Shown here: positions 1 to 11,726 of the stretch, one piece after another
Numbering within the stretch: position 1 is the first letter of the stretch
How the letters are laid out: each line of letters opens with the position of its first letter
Translations under genes and position numbers: made by a program
Assembly (NCBI GenBank): GCA_018195615.1
Contig: JAGTPG010000001.1
Coordinates: 62,001 to 126,000, forward strand
Direction of reading: 5' to 3'
DNA: 64,000 bases
Origin: Streptomyces tuirus
GTDB lineage: Bacteria; Actinomycetota; Actinomycetes; Streptomycetales; Streptomycetaceae
Notes under the pieces: model-generated
Seen by the model: only the letters and a program-made list of their open reading frames with translations
Databases searched by the model: none
Told to the model about the DNA's origin: nothing

Positions 1-3000
1 CCGGCGACCTCGGCCGGCGCGTCGAGCACGGCCATCTGAAGCTCACCGGCCGGGTCAGCGAGCTGATCATCCGAGGCGGGGAGAACATCCACCCGGCGGA
101 GATCGAGCAGGCCCTGCTGCGGTGTTCCGGCGTGTCCGACGCCGTCGCCGTGGGGGTGCCGCACGACGTGCTCGGCGAGGTGCCGGTGGCCTTCGTCGTA
201 CCCGGTCCGGACGGGGTCGACGTCCGGCGGGTGCTCGCCGAGTGCCGGGCCCGACTGGCCGACTACAAGGTGCCGGCCGAGATCCGCGAGATCGCCACCG
301 TCCCGCGCACCGCGTCCGGCAAGATCGCCCGGCACGAGCTGGTCGTCCCGGCACCGGCCGCCTCGATCGGGGCCGACAGCACCCCTGCCCCGCTGCGTGC
401 CCGGCTCCTGCCCCTCTCGCGGGACGACCAGGAGCGGGCGTTGCGCGAGCTGGTGCTCACCGAGACGGCCGAGGTGTGCCGGCTCGCTCCAGGCACTGCG
501 CCCGGCGTGGACAGCCCCTTCGCCGATCTCGGCATGACGTCCGTCGGCGCGGTCGAGCTGGTGGACCGACTCGGCGCGCTGACCGGCCTGAGCCTGCCTT
601 CGACGCTGGTCTTCGACCACCCGGCACCGGCCGATGTGGCTCGGTACCTGCGCCGCGCGCTCCTCGAAGTCGGGCCCGAGGGCCGACCGCGGCCGCACGG
701 CGGACGGGACCGGCCCCTCGACGACGACCCCGTCGTGATCGTCGCCATGGCCTGCCGGTATCCCGGTGACGTCAACTCCCCTGAGGACCTCTGGGAGTTG
801 GTGTCGCACGGGCGGGACGCCATCTCGGAGTTCCCGGAGGACCGCGGCTGGGACCTGGACGCTCTGTACGACCCCGATCCCGACAAGGCCGGCACCTCGT
901 ACACACGGCACGGCGGATTCCTGCACCGGGCCGCGGACTTCGACGCCACGTTGTTCCAGATCTCGCCGCGCGAGGCGCTCGCGATGGATCCGCAGCAGCG
1001 GCTGCTCCTCGAGACGTCCTGGGAGGTGTGGGAGCGGGCAGGGATCGCCCCGGCGTCGGTGCGCGAGAGCGACACCGGGGTGTTCGTCGGCGTGATGTAC
1101 GGCGACTACTCCACGCGTCTCACCCGCCCCCACGAGCTGGAGGCGCACCTGGGCCTGGGCTCGACGGGCAGTGTGGCCTCCGGTCGGATCTCGTACGTGT
1201 ACGGTCTGCAGGGTCCCGCCGTCACGGTGGACACCGCGTGCTCGTCCTCGCTGGTGGCTCTGCACTGGGCGGCGCGTGCCCTGCGCACGGGCGAGTGCTC
1301 GCTGGCGCTGGCCGGCGGGGTGACGGTGATGGCGACGCCGAAGCCGTTCCTCGCCTTCAGCCGACAGCGCGGGCTGTCGCCCGACGGGCGCTGCAAGTCC
1401 TTCTCGGCGGCGGCCGACGGTACGGCGTGGGGGAGGGCGTGGGGCTCGTCCTGCTGGAGCGGTTGTCCGACGCGCGCCGCAACGGCCATCCGGTCCTGGC
1501 CGTGCTGCGTGGCTCCGCCGTCAACTCCGACGGCGCGTCCAACGGGCTGACCGCGCCCCACGGGCCCGCGCAGCAGCGGCTGATCGCGCGGGCGCTGGCG
1601 GACGCGGGGCTGCGCGCCGGTGACGTGGACGCGGTGGAGGCCCACGGCACGGGCACCAGGCTGGGCGATCCCATCGAGGCGCAGGCCCTGCTGGCCACGT
1701 ACGGGCAGGGCCGCGAGCAGCCGCTGTGGCTCGGGTCGGTCAAGTCCAACCTCGGGCACACGCAGGCGGCGGCCGGAGTGGCCGGCGTGATCAAGATGGT
1801 GCAGGCCATGCGGCACGGCGAACTGCCCCGGACCCTGCACGCCGAGTCGCCCACACCGCACGCCGACTGGTCCTCGGGCCGGGTGGAGCTGCTGACCGCC
1901 TCCCAGCCGTGGCCGGCCTCGGACCGGCCGCGACGGGCGGGCATCTCGGCCTTCGGGATCGGCGGGACCAACGCGCATGTGATCCTGGAAGAGGCGCCCG
2001 AACGCCCGCGGTGGTCGCCCCGGAGCCGGTCGCGCCCCTGCCCGTGCCGTGGCTGCTCTCCGCCGCCGACGAGAGCGGCCTGCGCGCCCAGGCCCGACGG
2101 CTCGCGGCCGAGACGGCGAAGCGGCCGGATCTGACGCCCACCGACATCGGCTACTCGCTGGCGGTGTCACGCGGCGCCCTCGCCCATCGGGCGCTCGTGC
2201 CGAGCGGTGACCGCGGCCGCGCACTGGAGGCGGTACGCGCCCTCGCAGCGGGTCGCACCGCACCGGGAGTGGTACGAGGTGTGGCGGACCCGGGGATCCG
2301 TACGGCCTTCCTGTTCACCGGACAAGGCGCCCAGCGCCCCCGGATGGGCGCCGGACTGCGCGCCGTCTTCCCCGTCTTCGCCGAAGCCTTCGACGAGGTC
2401 TGCCCGTACCTGGACGATGGTCTCCCGCACCCTCTGAGCGCGGTGCTGTCCGCCGGGCCCGGTTCGCCGCAGGCGGCTCTCGCGGACCGTACGGACTTCG
2501 CTCAGGCCGGACTGTTCGCCTTCGAGGTGGCCCTGTTCCGGCTGCTCGAGTCGTGGGGCGTTCGAGCCGACCGCCTCGTGGGCCACTCCGTCGGCGAGCT
2601 GGCGGCGGCGCATGTCGCCGGCGTGCTCGATCTGCCCGACGCGGCGGCCCTCGTCACCGCGCGGGGCCGGCTGATGCAGGCGCTGCCCGGCGGCGGCGCG
2701 ATGGTGGCGCTGGAGGCGACCGAGGAGGAAGTCCTGTCGGCACTGGCCGAGTTCGGCGCACAGGTGTCGATCGCGTCCGTCAACGGGCCCTGCTCGGTGG
2801 TGATCTCGGGGAGGGAGAACGCGGTGCTCTCGCTCGCGGCCCGCTTCGAGGCGGACGGCCGCAGGGCCGCTCGGCTGCGGGTGAGTCACGCCTTCCACTC
2901 GCCCCTGGTGGAGCCGATGCTCGACGAGTTTCTGGGCGTGGCCAGGGAGTTGACCTTCCGGCCGCCGAGCATCCCGATCGTCTCCACGGTGACCGGCCGG

Positions 3001-6000
3001 CCCGCCGAGCCCGCGGAATTCTGCTCCCCGGAGTACTGGACGCGGCACGCCCGGCTGCCCGTGCGCTTCGCCGAGGCCGTGCACCGGCTCGCGGAGGACG
3101 GAATCTCGGCCTACCTGGAACTCGGCCCCGGCCCCGTGCTCACCGCGGCGGCCACCGACTGTCTGACCGACGCGGACACGAGCGGCACCGTGCTCGCCGC
3201 GGCCACCCGGGGCGGTGAGCCCGAGCCGGAGACGCTCCTGTCGGCTGTGTCCCGGCTGCACGTGGCCGGGGCCGCCGTCGACTGGGCGGCGGTGTACGCG
3301 CGTTCCGGCGCACGGCGGGTGGACCTGCCGACGTACGCCTTCCAGCGGCAGCGGTACTGGCTGGACGCACCGGGCCCCACGACCGGAGCCCAGGCGCTGC
3401 TGGGCCCGGCCTTTCCGGTGCCGGGCACCGAACGGACCGTGCTGAACGGGTTGTTGTCCCTCGCGGCCCACCCGTGGCTCGCGGACCATGTCGTCGCCGG
3501 GAGCGTGATCGTGCCGGCGACGGTGTTCGTGGAGATGGCCGTGCGGGCGGGTGACGAGGTGGGCTGCGGTGTGGTCGACGACCTGGTGATGCTGTCGCCG
3601 CTGGCCCTGCCCGGTGCCGCGGGGGTGCGCGTCCAGGTCGTCGTGGGTGAGCGGGACGACTCGGGCCGGCGGCCGGTCGACATCTACTCCGGCCGGAGGA
3701 GTCGGGCGAGGACGTCCCGTGGACCCGGAACGTCTCCGGCCTTTTGGGTCGAGGTCCTGTCGCCGAGGACGAGCCGGCCCCGTGGCCGCCCCAGGGCGCC
3801 GAGCCGGTGGATCTCACCGGCGCGTACGCCGCCCTCGCCGACGCGGGGCTGGCGTACGGGCCCGCCTTCCAGGGCGTGGGCGCTGTGTGGCGGCACGGCG
3901 ACGACGTGCTCGCGGAGGTCCGGCTGCCCGCGTCGCAGGCCTCGGAAGCCGACCGCTTCGGGCTGCACCCGGCGTTGTTCGACGCCGCGCTGCACGCGCC
4001 GCTGCTTGCCGCGCCCGGCCACGCGAGCGAGATCCGGGTGCCGTTCGCATGGAGCGGAGTGAGCCTGCACGCCTCCGGAGCCACGGATCTGCGGGTCCGG
4101 GTGGCCCGGACCGGCGCGGACACGGTCTCGCTCACCCTCACCGACCCGGCCGGCCGGCTTGTGGCACGCGTGGACTCCCTGTCCACCAGGGCACTCCCGG
4201 CCGACCGGACCGGCCTGACGAAGGACCGGACGGGCGACCTCGTACGCAGGGCTCTGCTGCGCCCCGAGTGGACCGCCCTCGGCCTCTCGGACGACGGTGG
4301 CGAGCAGGCCTGGGCGGTGCGCGGACCGGACGAGCTCGGCCTCGCCGCGTTCCTGTCCGACGCCGGGAAGCCGGGGTTCCTCGCCGTCACAGCCGTCGCC
4401 CGTGCGACGGACACCGATCCGCTGGGCGCCGTGCACGAGCTGACCGGCAGGGTGCTCGCGACGCTTCAGGACCTGCAGGACGACCCGGGCGCCGCGGGCT
4501 CGCGCCTGGTGGTGGTGACGCGGAACGCCACCGCGCCGGTGCCCGACCTGGCGGGCGCGGCGGTCTGGGGCCTCGTGCGTGCGGCCCAGGCGGAGCTGCC
4601 CGGCCGTGTCGTGCTGGTGGATGTGGACGGGCGTCCCGCATCGCTGCGGGTGCTGCCCGCGGCCGTCGCCACCGGTGAGCCACAACTGCGGGTGCGGGAC
4701 GGTCAGGTGACCGTTCCCAGGCTGACCGCCGTCGGTGGGGTGGCGGACGCGGGGGCCGCGTTCGGCGCGGACGGCACAGTGCTCATCACCGGAGGCACCG
4801 GCGCGCTCGGCTCCGAACTGGCCCGTCATCTGGTCTCCGAACACGGCGTACGGCATCTGCTGCTGACCGGACGCCGTGGGGCGCAGGCACCCGGGGCCGA
4901 GGAACTGCGCGGTGAACTGGAAAGGTCCGGGGCGCGGGTCGGCATCGTCGCCTGTGATGTGGCCGACCGTGCCGCGCTGGCCGAGGTGGTGGAGCGCTGC
5001 GAGCCGCCGCTGACAGCCGTGGTGCACGCCGCCGGGGTCCTCGACGACGGTGTGCTGGACTCGCTGACCCCCGGGCGGATGGCCGCCGTGCTACGGCCGA
5101 AGGCCGAGGGGGCCCTGCATCTGCACGAGCTGACCCGCGGTCTGGATCTTTCGGCGTTCGTCGTGTTCTCCTCCGTCTCCGGTCTGCTGGGCCGGGCAGG
5201 CCAGGGCAACTACGCGGCCGCGAACGCGTTCCTCGACGCCCTCGCCCACCGGCGCGCCGCCGAAGGACTGCGGGTGGTCTCGCTGGCGTGGGGCCCGTGG
5301 GAGCACACCGGGGCATGGCGGCCGGACAGCCCCGGCAGCACCCCGGGCCTCGTGACGTGCTCACGCCGCTGTCCACACGACAGGGCCTGGCCCTGTTCGA
5401 CGCCGCCGTGCGCACGGCCGAGCCGGTCCTGGCGCCGATCCTGCCGGACCGGGCCGCGCTGCGGTCGAGTGGGGAGCAACTGCCCCCGCCGCTGCGCGGA
5501 CTCGTCCGTCCGAACCGGCGAACAGCCGAATCGACGGCGTCGGGACCCGCCGGCGGTACGGGGCAGATGCTGGAGCCAGGGGCCTGGCGGGCGCGGCTGG
5601 ACCGGCTGCCCGCGGGCGAACGGCAGGCGGCACTCGTGGAACTGCTGCGTGCCGACGTCGCGGTGGTGCTGGGCTACCCGCACGCGGACGCGTTGCCGGC
5701 CGGCAGGTCCCTCGCCGAGCTGGGCTTCGACTCGCTGACCGCCGTGCAGATCCGTAACCGGCTGAGCATGGCGCTGGGGCTCCGGCTGTCGGTGGCGGTG
5801 GTGTTCGAGCACCGCACGGCGGAGGAACTGGCAGACCATCTGCTCGGCCTGCTGCCCGGCGACGACCGGACCGCCGTGGCCGCCCCCGAGGCGACAGACG
5901 CCGAGCGGCCCGCGTACACCTTGTCCTCGCTCTTCCGCAGTGTCAGTGCCGCCGGGCAAGCGGTGGCGGCGATGCACCTGCTGGTCACCGCGTCCTGGCG

Positions 6001-6777
6001 CTGCCCACCTTCACCGCCGGGCAGGGTCGCGAGCACGCGCTGCCCCCGGTCCGCCGCTCCCACGGCCGCCCCGGCTCCGGGAAGCCGACCGTCGTCTACT
6101 TCCCAGCCTACCACCCCTCCTTCGCCTCCGGCGGCGGGGACTTCCCGCGCTTCCACCGCGCTTTCCACGACGACCTGGACATCCTGGAGTTCCCGCATCC
6201 CGGGGTCGGCGCCGGTGCCGCCGTGCCGCAGGACCGGGACGCGCTGGCGCGTACGCAGGCCGAGAACGTGCTACGGCACGTCGGTGACGGGCCCTTCGTG
6301 CTCGTGGGCCGGTCCGCGGGCGGCAATGTGGCGCATCTCGTGGCCCACCGGCTGGAATGCGCGGGCCGGGCGCCGGCCGGCCTGATTCTGCTGGACACGT
6401 ACCACATCACGCCGGACAACAGCGGCAAGGACTGGCTGCTGTCCTTGGCCGCTCCCCCGCCGCGGGACACCGGGCAGCCCCTCTTCGACCGGGACGACGA
6501 CAGCGCCCTGGCCGCGACGGGGGCCTACAACCGGATCTTCCTCGACTGGGTTCCGGAGCCGGTCGTCACGCCCACGCTCCTCGTGCGCGCGCTGCGGCCC
6601 ACGCCCGCCATGGCCGCCTCCGCGGACGCGGACGACTGGCGGACGTCCTGGCCGGTGGCGCATGACGTCGTGGACGTCCCCGGCGATCACCTGACGATGA
6701 TGCGGGAACACGCGGAGACCACCGCGTCAGCGATCCGCGCCTGGATGGAAGCGCGCACGGCGCAGGCGGGCCGATGA
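1..6777 (+). CDS. Modular type I polyketide synthase, 3' part (ligase-ACP-KS-AT-DH-KR-ACP-TE), frameshifted
   Basis: The gene runs in from the left edge. Domains in order: C-terminal subdomain of an AMP-dependent acyl-CoA ligase (nt 3-345, [11 protein letters not shown], then SGKIARHEL); ACP (about 430-660, serine in GMTS); KS (about 730-2000, Cys in VDTACSSS, His in EAHGTGT and SNLGHT); AT (about 2300-3200, GHSVGE and HAFH, the malonyl-CoA type); DH (about 3450-4200, [10 protein letters not shown] with Asp in [10 protein letters not shown]); KR (about 4775-5320, GGTGALG, LDD as in B-type, NYAAANA); ACP (about 5620-5860, GFDSL); TE (about 6090-6777, GRSAG, PGDH). There is no ER. The expected chemistry is one malonate extension of a ligase-loaded starter, reduction and dehydration to a trans-alpha,beta-unsaturated acyl chain, then release. 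Five single-base losses break the frame, at about 1429-1433, 2004-2006, 3690, 5310-5313 and 5990. Confidence 0.93.
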
Positions 6778-6808
6778 GCGTCGACGCACGAACAGCGAGG
6801 GGAGACCG

Positions 6809-8302
6809 GTGAGTTCCGACAAGCCACGGCAGGACTTCGACGTCATCGTGGTCGGCGGCGGCCCGGCCGGGGCCACCGTCTCGGCGGCCGTCGCCCTGCA
6901 CGGCCACCGTGTCCTGCTCGTCGAGAAGGAGACCTTCCCCCGGTACCAGATCGGCGAGTCCCTGCTCCCTTCCACCGTGCACGGCGTGTGCCGGATCCTC
7001 GGGGTCGAGGACGAGGTGGCGAAGGCGGGCTTCACGCCGAAGCGCGGCGGCACGTTCCGCTGGGGCCGGAACCGGGACCCCTGGCAGTTCTCCTTCGCCC
7101 TGTCGCCCCGGCTGGCCGACCCGACCTCGTTCGCCTACCAGGTCGAGCGGTCCCGGTTCGACGCGATCCTCCTGGACCACGCCCGCCGGGTCGGCGTCGA
7201 GGTACGGGAGGGCTGCCGGGTGACCGATGTGATCGCCGACGAGCAGCGGGTCCGCGGGGTGCGCTGGGTGGGGCCCGGCGGCGAGATCCGCGAGGCCGGT
7301 GCCCGATACGTCGTGGACGCCTCCGGCAACGGCAGCAGGATCCACCCGCACGTCGGCGGGAAGCGGACCTACTCCGACTTCTTCCGCAACATCGCGGTGT
7401 TCGGCTACTTCGCCGGCGGCGCGCGGCTTCCGGCACCGAACGCCGGCAACATCTTCTGTGCCGCCTTCGAGGAGGGCTGGATCTGGTACATCCCGCTCCG
7501 GGACGACCTGACCAGCGTGGGAGCCGTGGTCGCCCGCGAGAACGCCGAGGCGATCCAGCGGGACCCGGTGACCGCCTGGCGTGGCCTGATCGACGCCTGC
7601 CCGGAGGTGCGCGGCCTCCTCGACGGTGTCCCGCAGGCCACCGAGCCGCCCTACGACCGGGTCCGGGTCCGCAAGGACTGGTCGTACTGGAAGTCACGGC
7701 TGTGGCGGCCGGGCATGGTGCTCGTCGGGGACGCGGCGTGCTTCGTCGACCCGGTGCTGTCCAGCGGGGTCCATCTCGCGACCTACGGCGGGCTGCTCGC
7801 CGCCCGGTCCATCAACGGCGGCCTCACCGGACTCCTGCCCGAGGACCGTCTGTTCGCCGAGTTCGAGACCCGCTACCGGCGCGAGTACGGCCTCTTCCAC
7901 GAGTTCCTGGTCTCCTTCTACGACCTGCACCAGGACGAGCGGTCGTACTTCTGGCAGGCGCGCAAGGTCACCGATGTCGGTACGACGGAGCTCGAGGCGT
8001 TCGTCGAGCTGGTGGGCGGCCTGGCGTCCGGCGACACGTCACTCGGCGGGGCCGGGCCGGCGGGCGCCCGGTTGTCGGCCGTCGCCGACGACTTCGAACG
8101 AGCCGTGCGCCGTCTGCCCGACGTCGGCGACCTGCGCAATCCTCTCTACGAGTCCGAGAGCTTCCGGCGGGTGTTCCAGGAGGGCACCGTCATGCAGGAA
8201 CGCGGGTTGTTCGGCGGCCCGTTGGAGCCGGAGACGCCCCTGCGGCCCGGCGGCCTGGTGGCGTCGGACGACGGGCTGGCCTGGGTCGAGCCCGGGCGGT
8301 AG
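6809..8302 (+). CDS. Flavin-dependent halogenase
   Basis: A 497-residue FAD enzyme that would install chlorine or bromine on an electron-rich, probably phenolic or pyrrolic, substrate using FADH2, O2 and halide. Visible motifs are the dinucleotide fold GGGPAG near residue 17, RYQIGESLLPS near 50, PKRGGTFRWG near 75, the halogenase signature WIWYIP near 225, GDAACFVDP near 305 and SSGVHLA just after it. Length and motifs fit the CmlS/CndH-like halogenases, which act on free or carrier-bound substrates, rather than the tryptophan halogenases. The GTG start follows GGGGAGACCG and lies 31 bp after the PKS stop, so it is probably co-transcribed and chlorinates the polyketide starter or product. 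The reading frame is intact. A separate flavin reductase partner is not adjacent. Confidence 0.92.
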   Translation: MSSDKPRQDFDVIVVGGGPAGATVSAAVALHGHRVLLVEKETFPRYQIGESLLPSTVHGVCRILGVEDEVAKAGFTPKRGGTFRWGRNRDPWQFSFALSPRLADPTSFAYQVERSRFDAILLDHARRVGVEVREGCRVTDVIADEQRVRGVRWVGPGGEIREAGARYVVDASGNGSRIHPHVGGKRTYSDFFRNIAVFGYFAGGARLPAPNAGNIFCAAFEEGWIWYIPLRDDLTSVGAVVARENAEAIQRDPVTAWRGLIDACPEVRGLLDGVPQATEPPYDRVRVRKDWSYWKSRLWRPGMVLVGDAACFVDPVLSSGVHLATYGGLLAARSINGGLTGLLPEDRLFAEFETRYRREYGLFHEFLVSFYDLHQDERSYFWQARKVTDVGTTELEAFVELVGGLASGDTSLGGAGPAGARLSAVADDFERAVRRLPDVGDLRNPLYESESFRRVFQEGTVMQERGLFGGPLEPETPLRPGGLVASDDGLAWVEPGR

Positions 8303-8411
8303 CCGAACCCCGGTCACGCGCGGCGGGACGCTGCGCGACAGACGTGCACCGATCCCGCCACTGGACGTCTGCTGCGGCCGTTCCCCCGGCGCCCTTCACG
8401 GCTCTCGCCCG

Positions 8412-8941
8412 TCAGGCGTCGTGCTCCGCGCCGATGAGGACGAAGGCCATCGTGACCGGTTGGCCGCTGCGGTTGCGCCAGGCGTGCCGGGTGCCGTTCT
8501 GGATCACGATGTCCCCTGCCGAGAGCGGAGTGCGATGGCCGTCGTCGAGTTCGAGGATGATCTCGCCGTGCAGCACGATGCCGTAGTCCACGGTGGGGGT
8601 GGCGTGCATGCCGTCGGGTTCGATGAGTTCGGCGATGCCCGGCGAGTCGGCCCGCTGCTCCCGGTCGAAGGCGACGGGTCGAACGCCGGGTCGGCCATCG
8701 CCGATTCCGGCGGGAAGGTCAGCACGATGAACCGCGTGCCGCCGGGCGCCGGCAGCAGGCTGGTGACCTTCGGCGTGGGGTCCTCCCCTGTCCTGTCGGC
8801 CCGTTCGCCGGGTTCGGTGGCCCAGGGCAGGCGGGACACCCAGCCGGGCAGGCTGGTGAACTCCCGGCTGCGCGGGATCGGGCCGTCGCTGACGACCGTC
8901 GACTTGCCGTTCTCGTCGTGTCCGGTGACGACTCTGCGCAT
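8412..8941 (-). CDS. Cupin-domain protein, one frameshift
   Basis: About 177 residues once a single lost base near 8670 is allowed for. The N-terminal part starts at an ATG preceded by GAGGAG and begins MRRVVTGHDENGK. The C-terminal part (8412-8609) carries a typical cupin barrel: GIVLHGEIILELDDG, then GDIVIQNGTRHAWRN. It is the last gene of a minus-strand operon with the kinase (43 bp upstream) and the 2-hydroxyacid dehydrogenase, so it should be controlled by the LacI operator at 11257. Small cupins of this kind act as isomerases, decarboxylases or ligand sensors; the sequence does not say which. Confidence 0.8.
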
Positions 8942-8984
8942 GGGCTCTCCTCGATCGGTCCGACGGACCGTCGCATCGGTGGGA

Positions 8985-10048
8985 TCAGTGGGGCCGGGCA
9001 CTGCCGGGTTCGGTGGCGGCGGTGAGGGCGGTTTCCCAGGCGTCCACGACGTCCGGGACCGTGGCTGCGGGCGCCCGCAGCAGGGCTGTCGCCGCCGTGC
9101 GTACGAACAGCCGGTGCCGGTCGTCCGTGAGGTACTCCACCGGGGACTTGCCGTCCACGCGGGCCAGCAGCAGCGCCGGCAGCAGTGTCGCGGCCCGCTC
9201 TTCGAGTGCGGGTCGCGGCTCCCAGTCGACGCACCGGGCGTACTCCTCGGCCAGCGCCCGGGCGGACCGCAGGAGTCCGGCCCGGCATCCGGACACCACC
9301 AGGCTCTTGAGCAGCAGATGATTGACGCAGAAGGCCAGGTCGAAGGCCGGGTCCCCGTACCAGGCGCACTCGGCGTCCAGGAGCACGGGCCCCGACGGGC
9401 CGGCGAGGATGTTCTTGGGGCTGACGTCGCCGTGCACCAGGGCCAGGTGCGTGGAGGCCGTGCGGTCGGCGAGGCCCTGGAGGATGTCGCTCAGGCCGGG
9501 GTGTGCTGCGGCGGTCGCCGACAGGTACGGCTCGATGCGCAGCGCGTGGAAGTTGTCGTCGGTGGCGAACTCCTCGGCGAGGGCCGCGTCGCCCGCGCTC
9601 GCCGCGTGCAGGGTGCCCAGGAGTTCCCCGACGGCCGCCGCGGTCGCCACCCGTACCTCACCGTCCAGTAGCCGCCCCTTCCACATCGGGTACTGCTCGG
9701 GGGCAGGTACGCCATCGCGAAGAGGCCCGCGTCGGGGTCGTGGGCCAGCAGGTCGGGCACGCTGTCCGGGCGGTGCCGGGACGCGAACCGCATCCACGCC
9801 CATTCGTAGGCGTTGCGCGACACCGGTGCCTGCCAGTCGGCCGCGACCTTCAGCCTGGCCAGGGCCCGCTTGACGCAGAGGGAGCGTCCCGGCAGGTCCA
9901 CCCGCCACAGGTCCGACGAGACGCCTCCGGTCAGCGGAGTCCAGCGAGCGGCTTCGGCGGGCTCGGCGAGGCCTCGCGTGATCAGGAAGTCCGTCAGCGC
10001 GGTGTCGGGCCCGGAGCCCGGCCCCCTCTGCGCGGAGGTCGGGCTCAC
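8985..10048 (-). CDS. APH/choline-kinase-fold phosphotransferase, one frameshift
   Basis: About 354 residues of the aminoglycoside-phosphotransferase/ecdysteroid-kinase fold. The N-lobe shows GGVSSDLWRV and the lysine in CVKRAL; the C-lobe shows the Brenner-type catalytic loop LVHGDVSPKNIL and the metal-binding LLDAECAWYGDPAFDLA. One C is missing in a run at about 9699-9703 (minus-strand reading CCCCC), which separates the two lobes. The start codon overlaps the stop of the upstream 2-hydroxyacid dehydrogenase (ATGA), so the two are translationally coupled. That coupling suggests it phosphorylates a hydroxy acid made by the dehydrogenase rather than an antibiotic; this is inference. Homologues of this fold act on sugars, amino alcohols and small alcohols. 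Confidence 0.82.
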
Positions 10049-11049
10049 CGCCGGTCACCCGACCCGGCGGGCAGTCCGAGGGGGCTGTTGCAGGCGTGGG
10101 CCGGGGTCTCGCCGGCCAGGATCCGCACGACTTCCTCGGCGGCCCGGCGGCGCAGCTCCGTGACCGACGCGTCGGAGGAGAAGGCGACGTGCGGGGTGAG
10201 CAGCGCACCCGGCTGGTCCAGCAGTGCGGCAGGGACGTGCGGCTCGGTCTCCAGGACGTCGAAGGCGGCGCCGTCCAGCTGCCCGCTGTCGAGCGCCTTG
10301 ATCACCGCGTCGGTGTCGACCAGGCCGCCCCGGCTGACGTTGACCAGCAGGCCGCCCGGCCGCATCAGCGCCAGCCGCTCGCTTCCGATGATGTGGTGGG
10401 TGGCGGGCGTGAGGGGCACGTGGAGGATCACGACGTCACTGCGGCGCAGCAGTTCCTCCAGGTCCACCATCTCCACCCCGGGGACGTCCCGCGGTGGATG
10501 CGGGTCGTGGGCCAGGACGCGGCAGCCGAACGCGCCGAGCTTGCGCGCGGTGGCGCGTCCGATCCGGCCGAAACCGACGACGCCGCAGGTCAGCGTCGAC
10601 AACCGGCGCAGCCGGGCGCTCGCGGGGTCCCAGCGGCCCGCGCGGACCTCCCGGTCGAACACGGCCAGGCCCCGCGTCCAGGCCAGCACCATGCCGACGG
10701 CATGGTCGGAGACCTCCTCGACGCAGTAGTCCGGCACGTTGGTGACCCACACACCTCGCTCGGTGGCGGCGTCCACGGCGATGTTGTCCAGGCCGACCCC
10801 GAGCCTGGCCACGATGCGAAGATCCGGCGAGGTGCCGATCGCGGTGGCGGAGACCGGCGCCCAGCAGGTCAGGATCCCGGCGGGCCGGTGCTCGGCGACC
10901 AGTTCCTCGATCACCTCGGCGGAGGCGGGCTCGGCGGGGCCGGTCACCAGGGTGTGGCCCGCCTGCTCGATGACCGATCGCTCGACGGAGTCGTCGGGCC
11001 ATGCGTAGTCGGTGAGCAGCACGGTGCCTGGGCGGCTCGGTGGTTTCAT
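10045..11049 (-). CDS. D-isomer-specific 2-hydroxyacid dehydrogenase
   Basis: An intact 334-residue NAD-dependent dehydrogenase of the D-3-phosphoglycerate/hydroxypyruvate/CtBP family. The nucleotide-binding motif is GVVGFGRIGRATA (about residues 153-165). The catalytic Arg lies in LVNVSRGGLVDTDAV, the Glu in DVLETEP, and the His in LLTPHVAFSS. It interconverts a 2-oxo acid and its D-2-hydroxy acid. It is first in a minus-strand operon with a kinase and a cupin protein, and the LacI-type operator at 11257-11270 lies 208 bp upstream. The ATG at 11049 is preceded by GAGGAC. Substrate is unknown; glyoxylate or hydroxypyruvate reduction is possible, given the kinase and the enolase-like gene of the same regulon. 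Confidence 0.88.
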   Translation of the reverse strand: MKPPSRPGTVLLTDYAWPDDSVERSVIEQAGHTLVTGPAEPASAEVIEELVAEHRPAGILTCWAPVSATAIGTSPDLRIVARLGVGLDNIAVDAATERGVWVTNVPDYCVEEVSDHAVGMVLAWTRGLAVFDREVRAGRWDPASARLRRLSTLTCGVVGFGRIGRATARKLGAFGCRVLAHDPHPPRDVPGVEMVDLEELLRRSDVVILHVPLTPATHHIIGSERLALMRPGGLLVNVSRGGLVDTDAVIKALDSGQLDGAAFDVLETEPHVPAALLDQPGALLTPHVAFSSDASVTELRRRAAEEVVRILAGETPAHACNSPLGLPAGSGDRR

Positions 11050-11256
11050 GGCAGGTCGTCCTCGCAGAATCGTGCGGCCGCAGCGGACGGCCGGGCGTCC
11101 CGCCCGGTCGCATCCGGTCAGCAGGTTTGATCGTCATGGGGTGGGGTGGTTTGCCGGCGCTCGCCGACTTGTGGTCGGTTCGGACGCCGCGCCAAGCCCC
11201 TGGAACGGGTCACGAGAGGTCGGGGCACGTCGAAGCACTCTGTCACAGCCACGTGA

Positions 11257-11270
11257 TGCTAACGATAGCA
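11257..11270. promoter_or_regulatory. LacI-type operator 1
   Basis: TGCTAACGATAGCA, a palindrome with a central CG as in LacI/GalR operators. It lies between the 2-hydroxyacid dehydrogenase operon (minus) and the MFS gene (plus). Reading the minus strand, TTGACG (11287-11292) and TATCGT (11262-11267) could form -35 and -10 boxes, with a long 19-bp spacer, so the operator would cover the -10. The rest of the 677-bp gap (11050-11726) holds no gene I can support. Confidence 0.8.
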
Positions 11271-11726
11271 CTAGCGGACTTCGACGCGTCAAGAGCGCGG
11301 CGTACGGCCGGTCGCCGACTCTCACGGGAAACAAAAACGGTCGAAGAAATCCGTTGTTCACATCTTGACGCGCCACGGACTTCCCTTCATGGTTCTCGCA
11401 ACGCCGACGGTGCGACCCGCTGAATGGCCGCACGAGATCCGGCTGTCGAAGACGCCACAGTCACGGACGTCCCCGACGGGCGACATACGGCTGAGTTCCG
11501 CATGCGGTGTGCGACCGCGCGGCAGCCCATCGCCCCTTTCCGCCAGTCGGCGGCCGTATCGCCGTCGCCGACTCGACCGAGTCCGTGTTCAGCTCGCCGT
11601 CTCTCGCGTCACCACTTCTCGCCTCACCGCTTCTCACCGCACCGCTTCTCGTCGCCGCCGGTACGGCCCGTACCGGCGATGCGTCCCCTACGGCCTGCCG
11701 TGGCCCATTCCTCCTCAGGAGCCGCT

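Noticed and set aside
1..6777. Programmed ribosomal frameshifting in the PKS
   Set aside because: There are five shifts at different contexts, and the same -1 pattern affects unrelated genes. No slippery heptamer with a downstream structure is shared by the sites.
7626..9671. A 681-residue plus-strand frame across halogenase, cupin and kinase
   Set aside because: It has no recognisable domain, is out of frame with the halogenase and antisense to the cupin and kinase genes.
11424..11726. N-terminal extension of the MFS gene
   Set aside because: The extra 101 residues are Arg/Pro/Ser-rich without hydrophobic helices, and a good ribosome site precedes the ATG at 11727.
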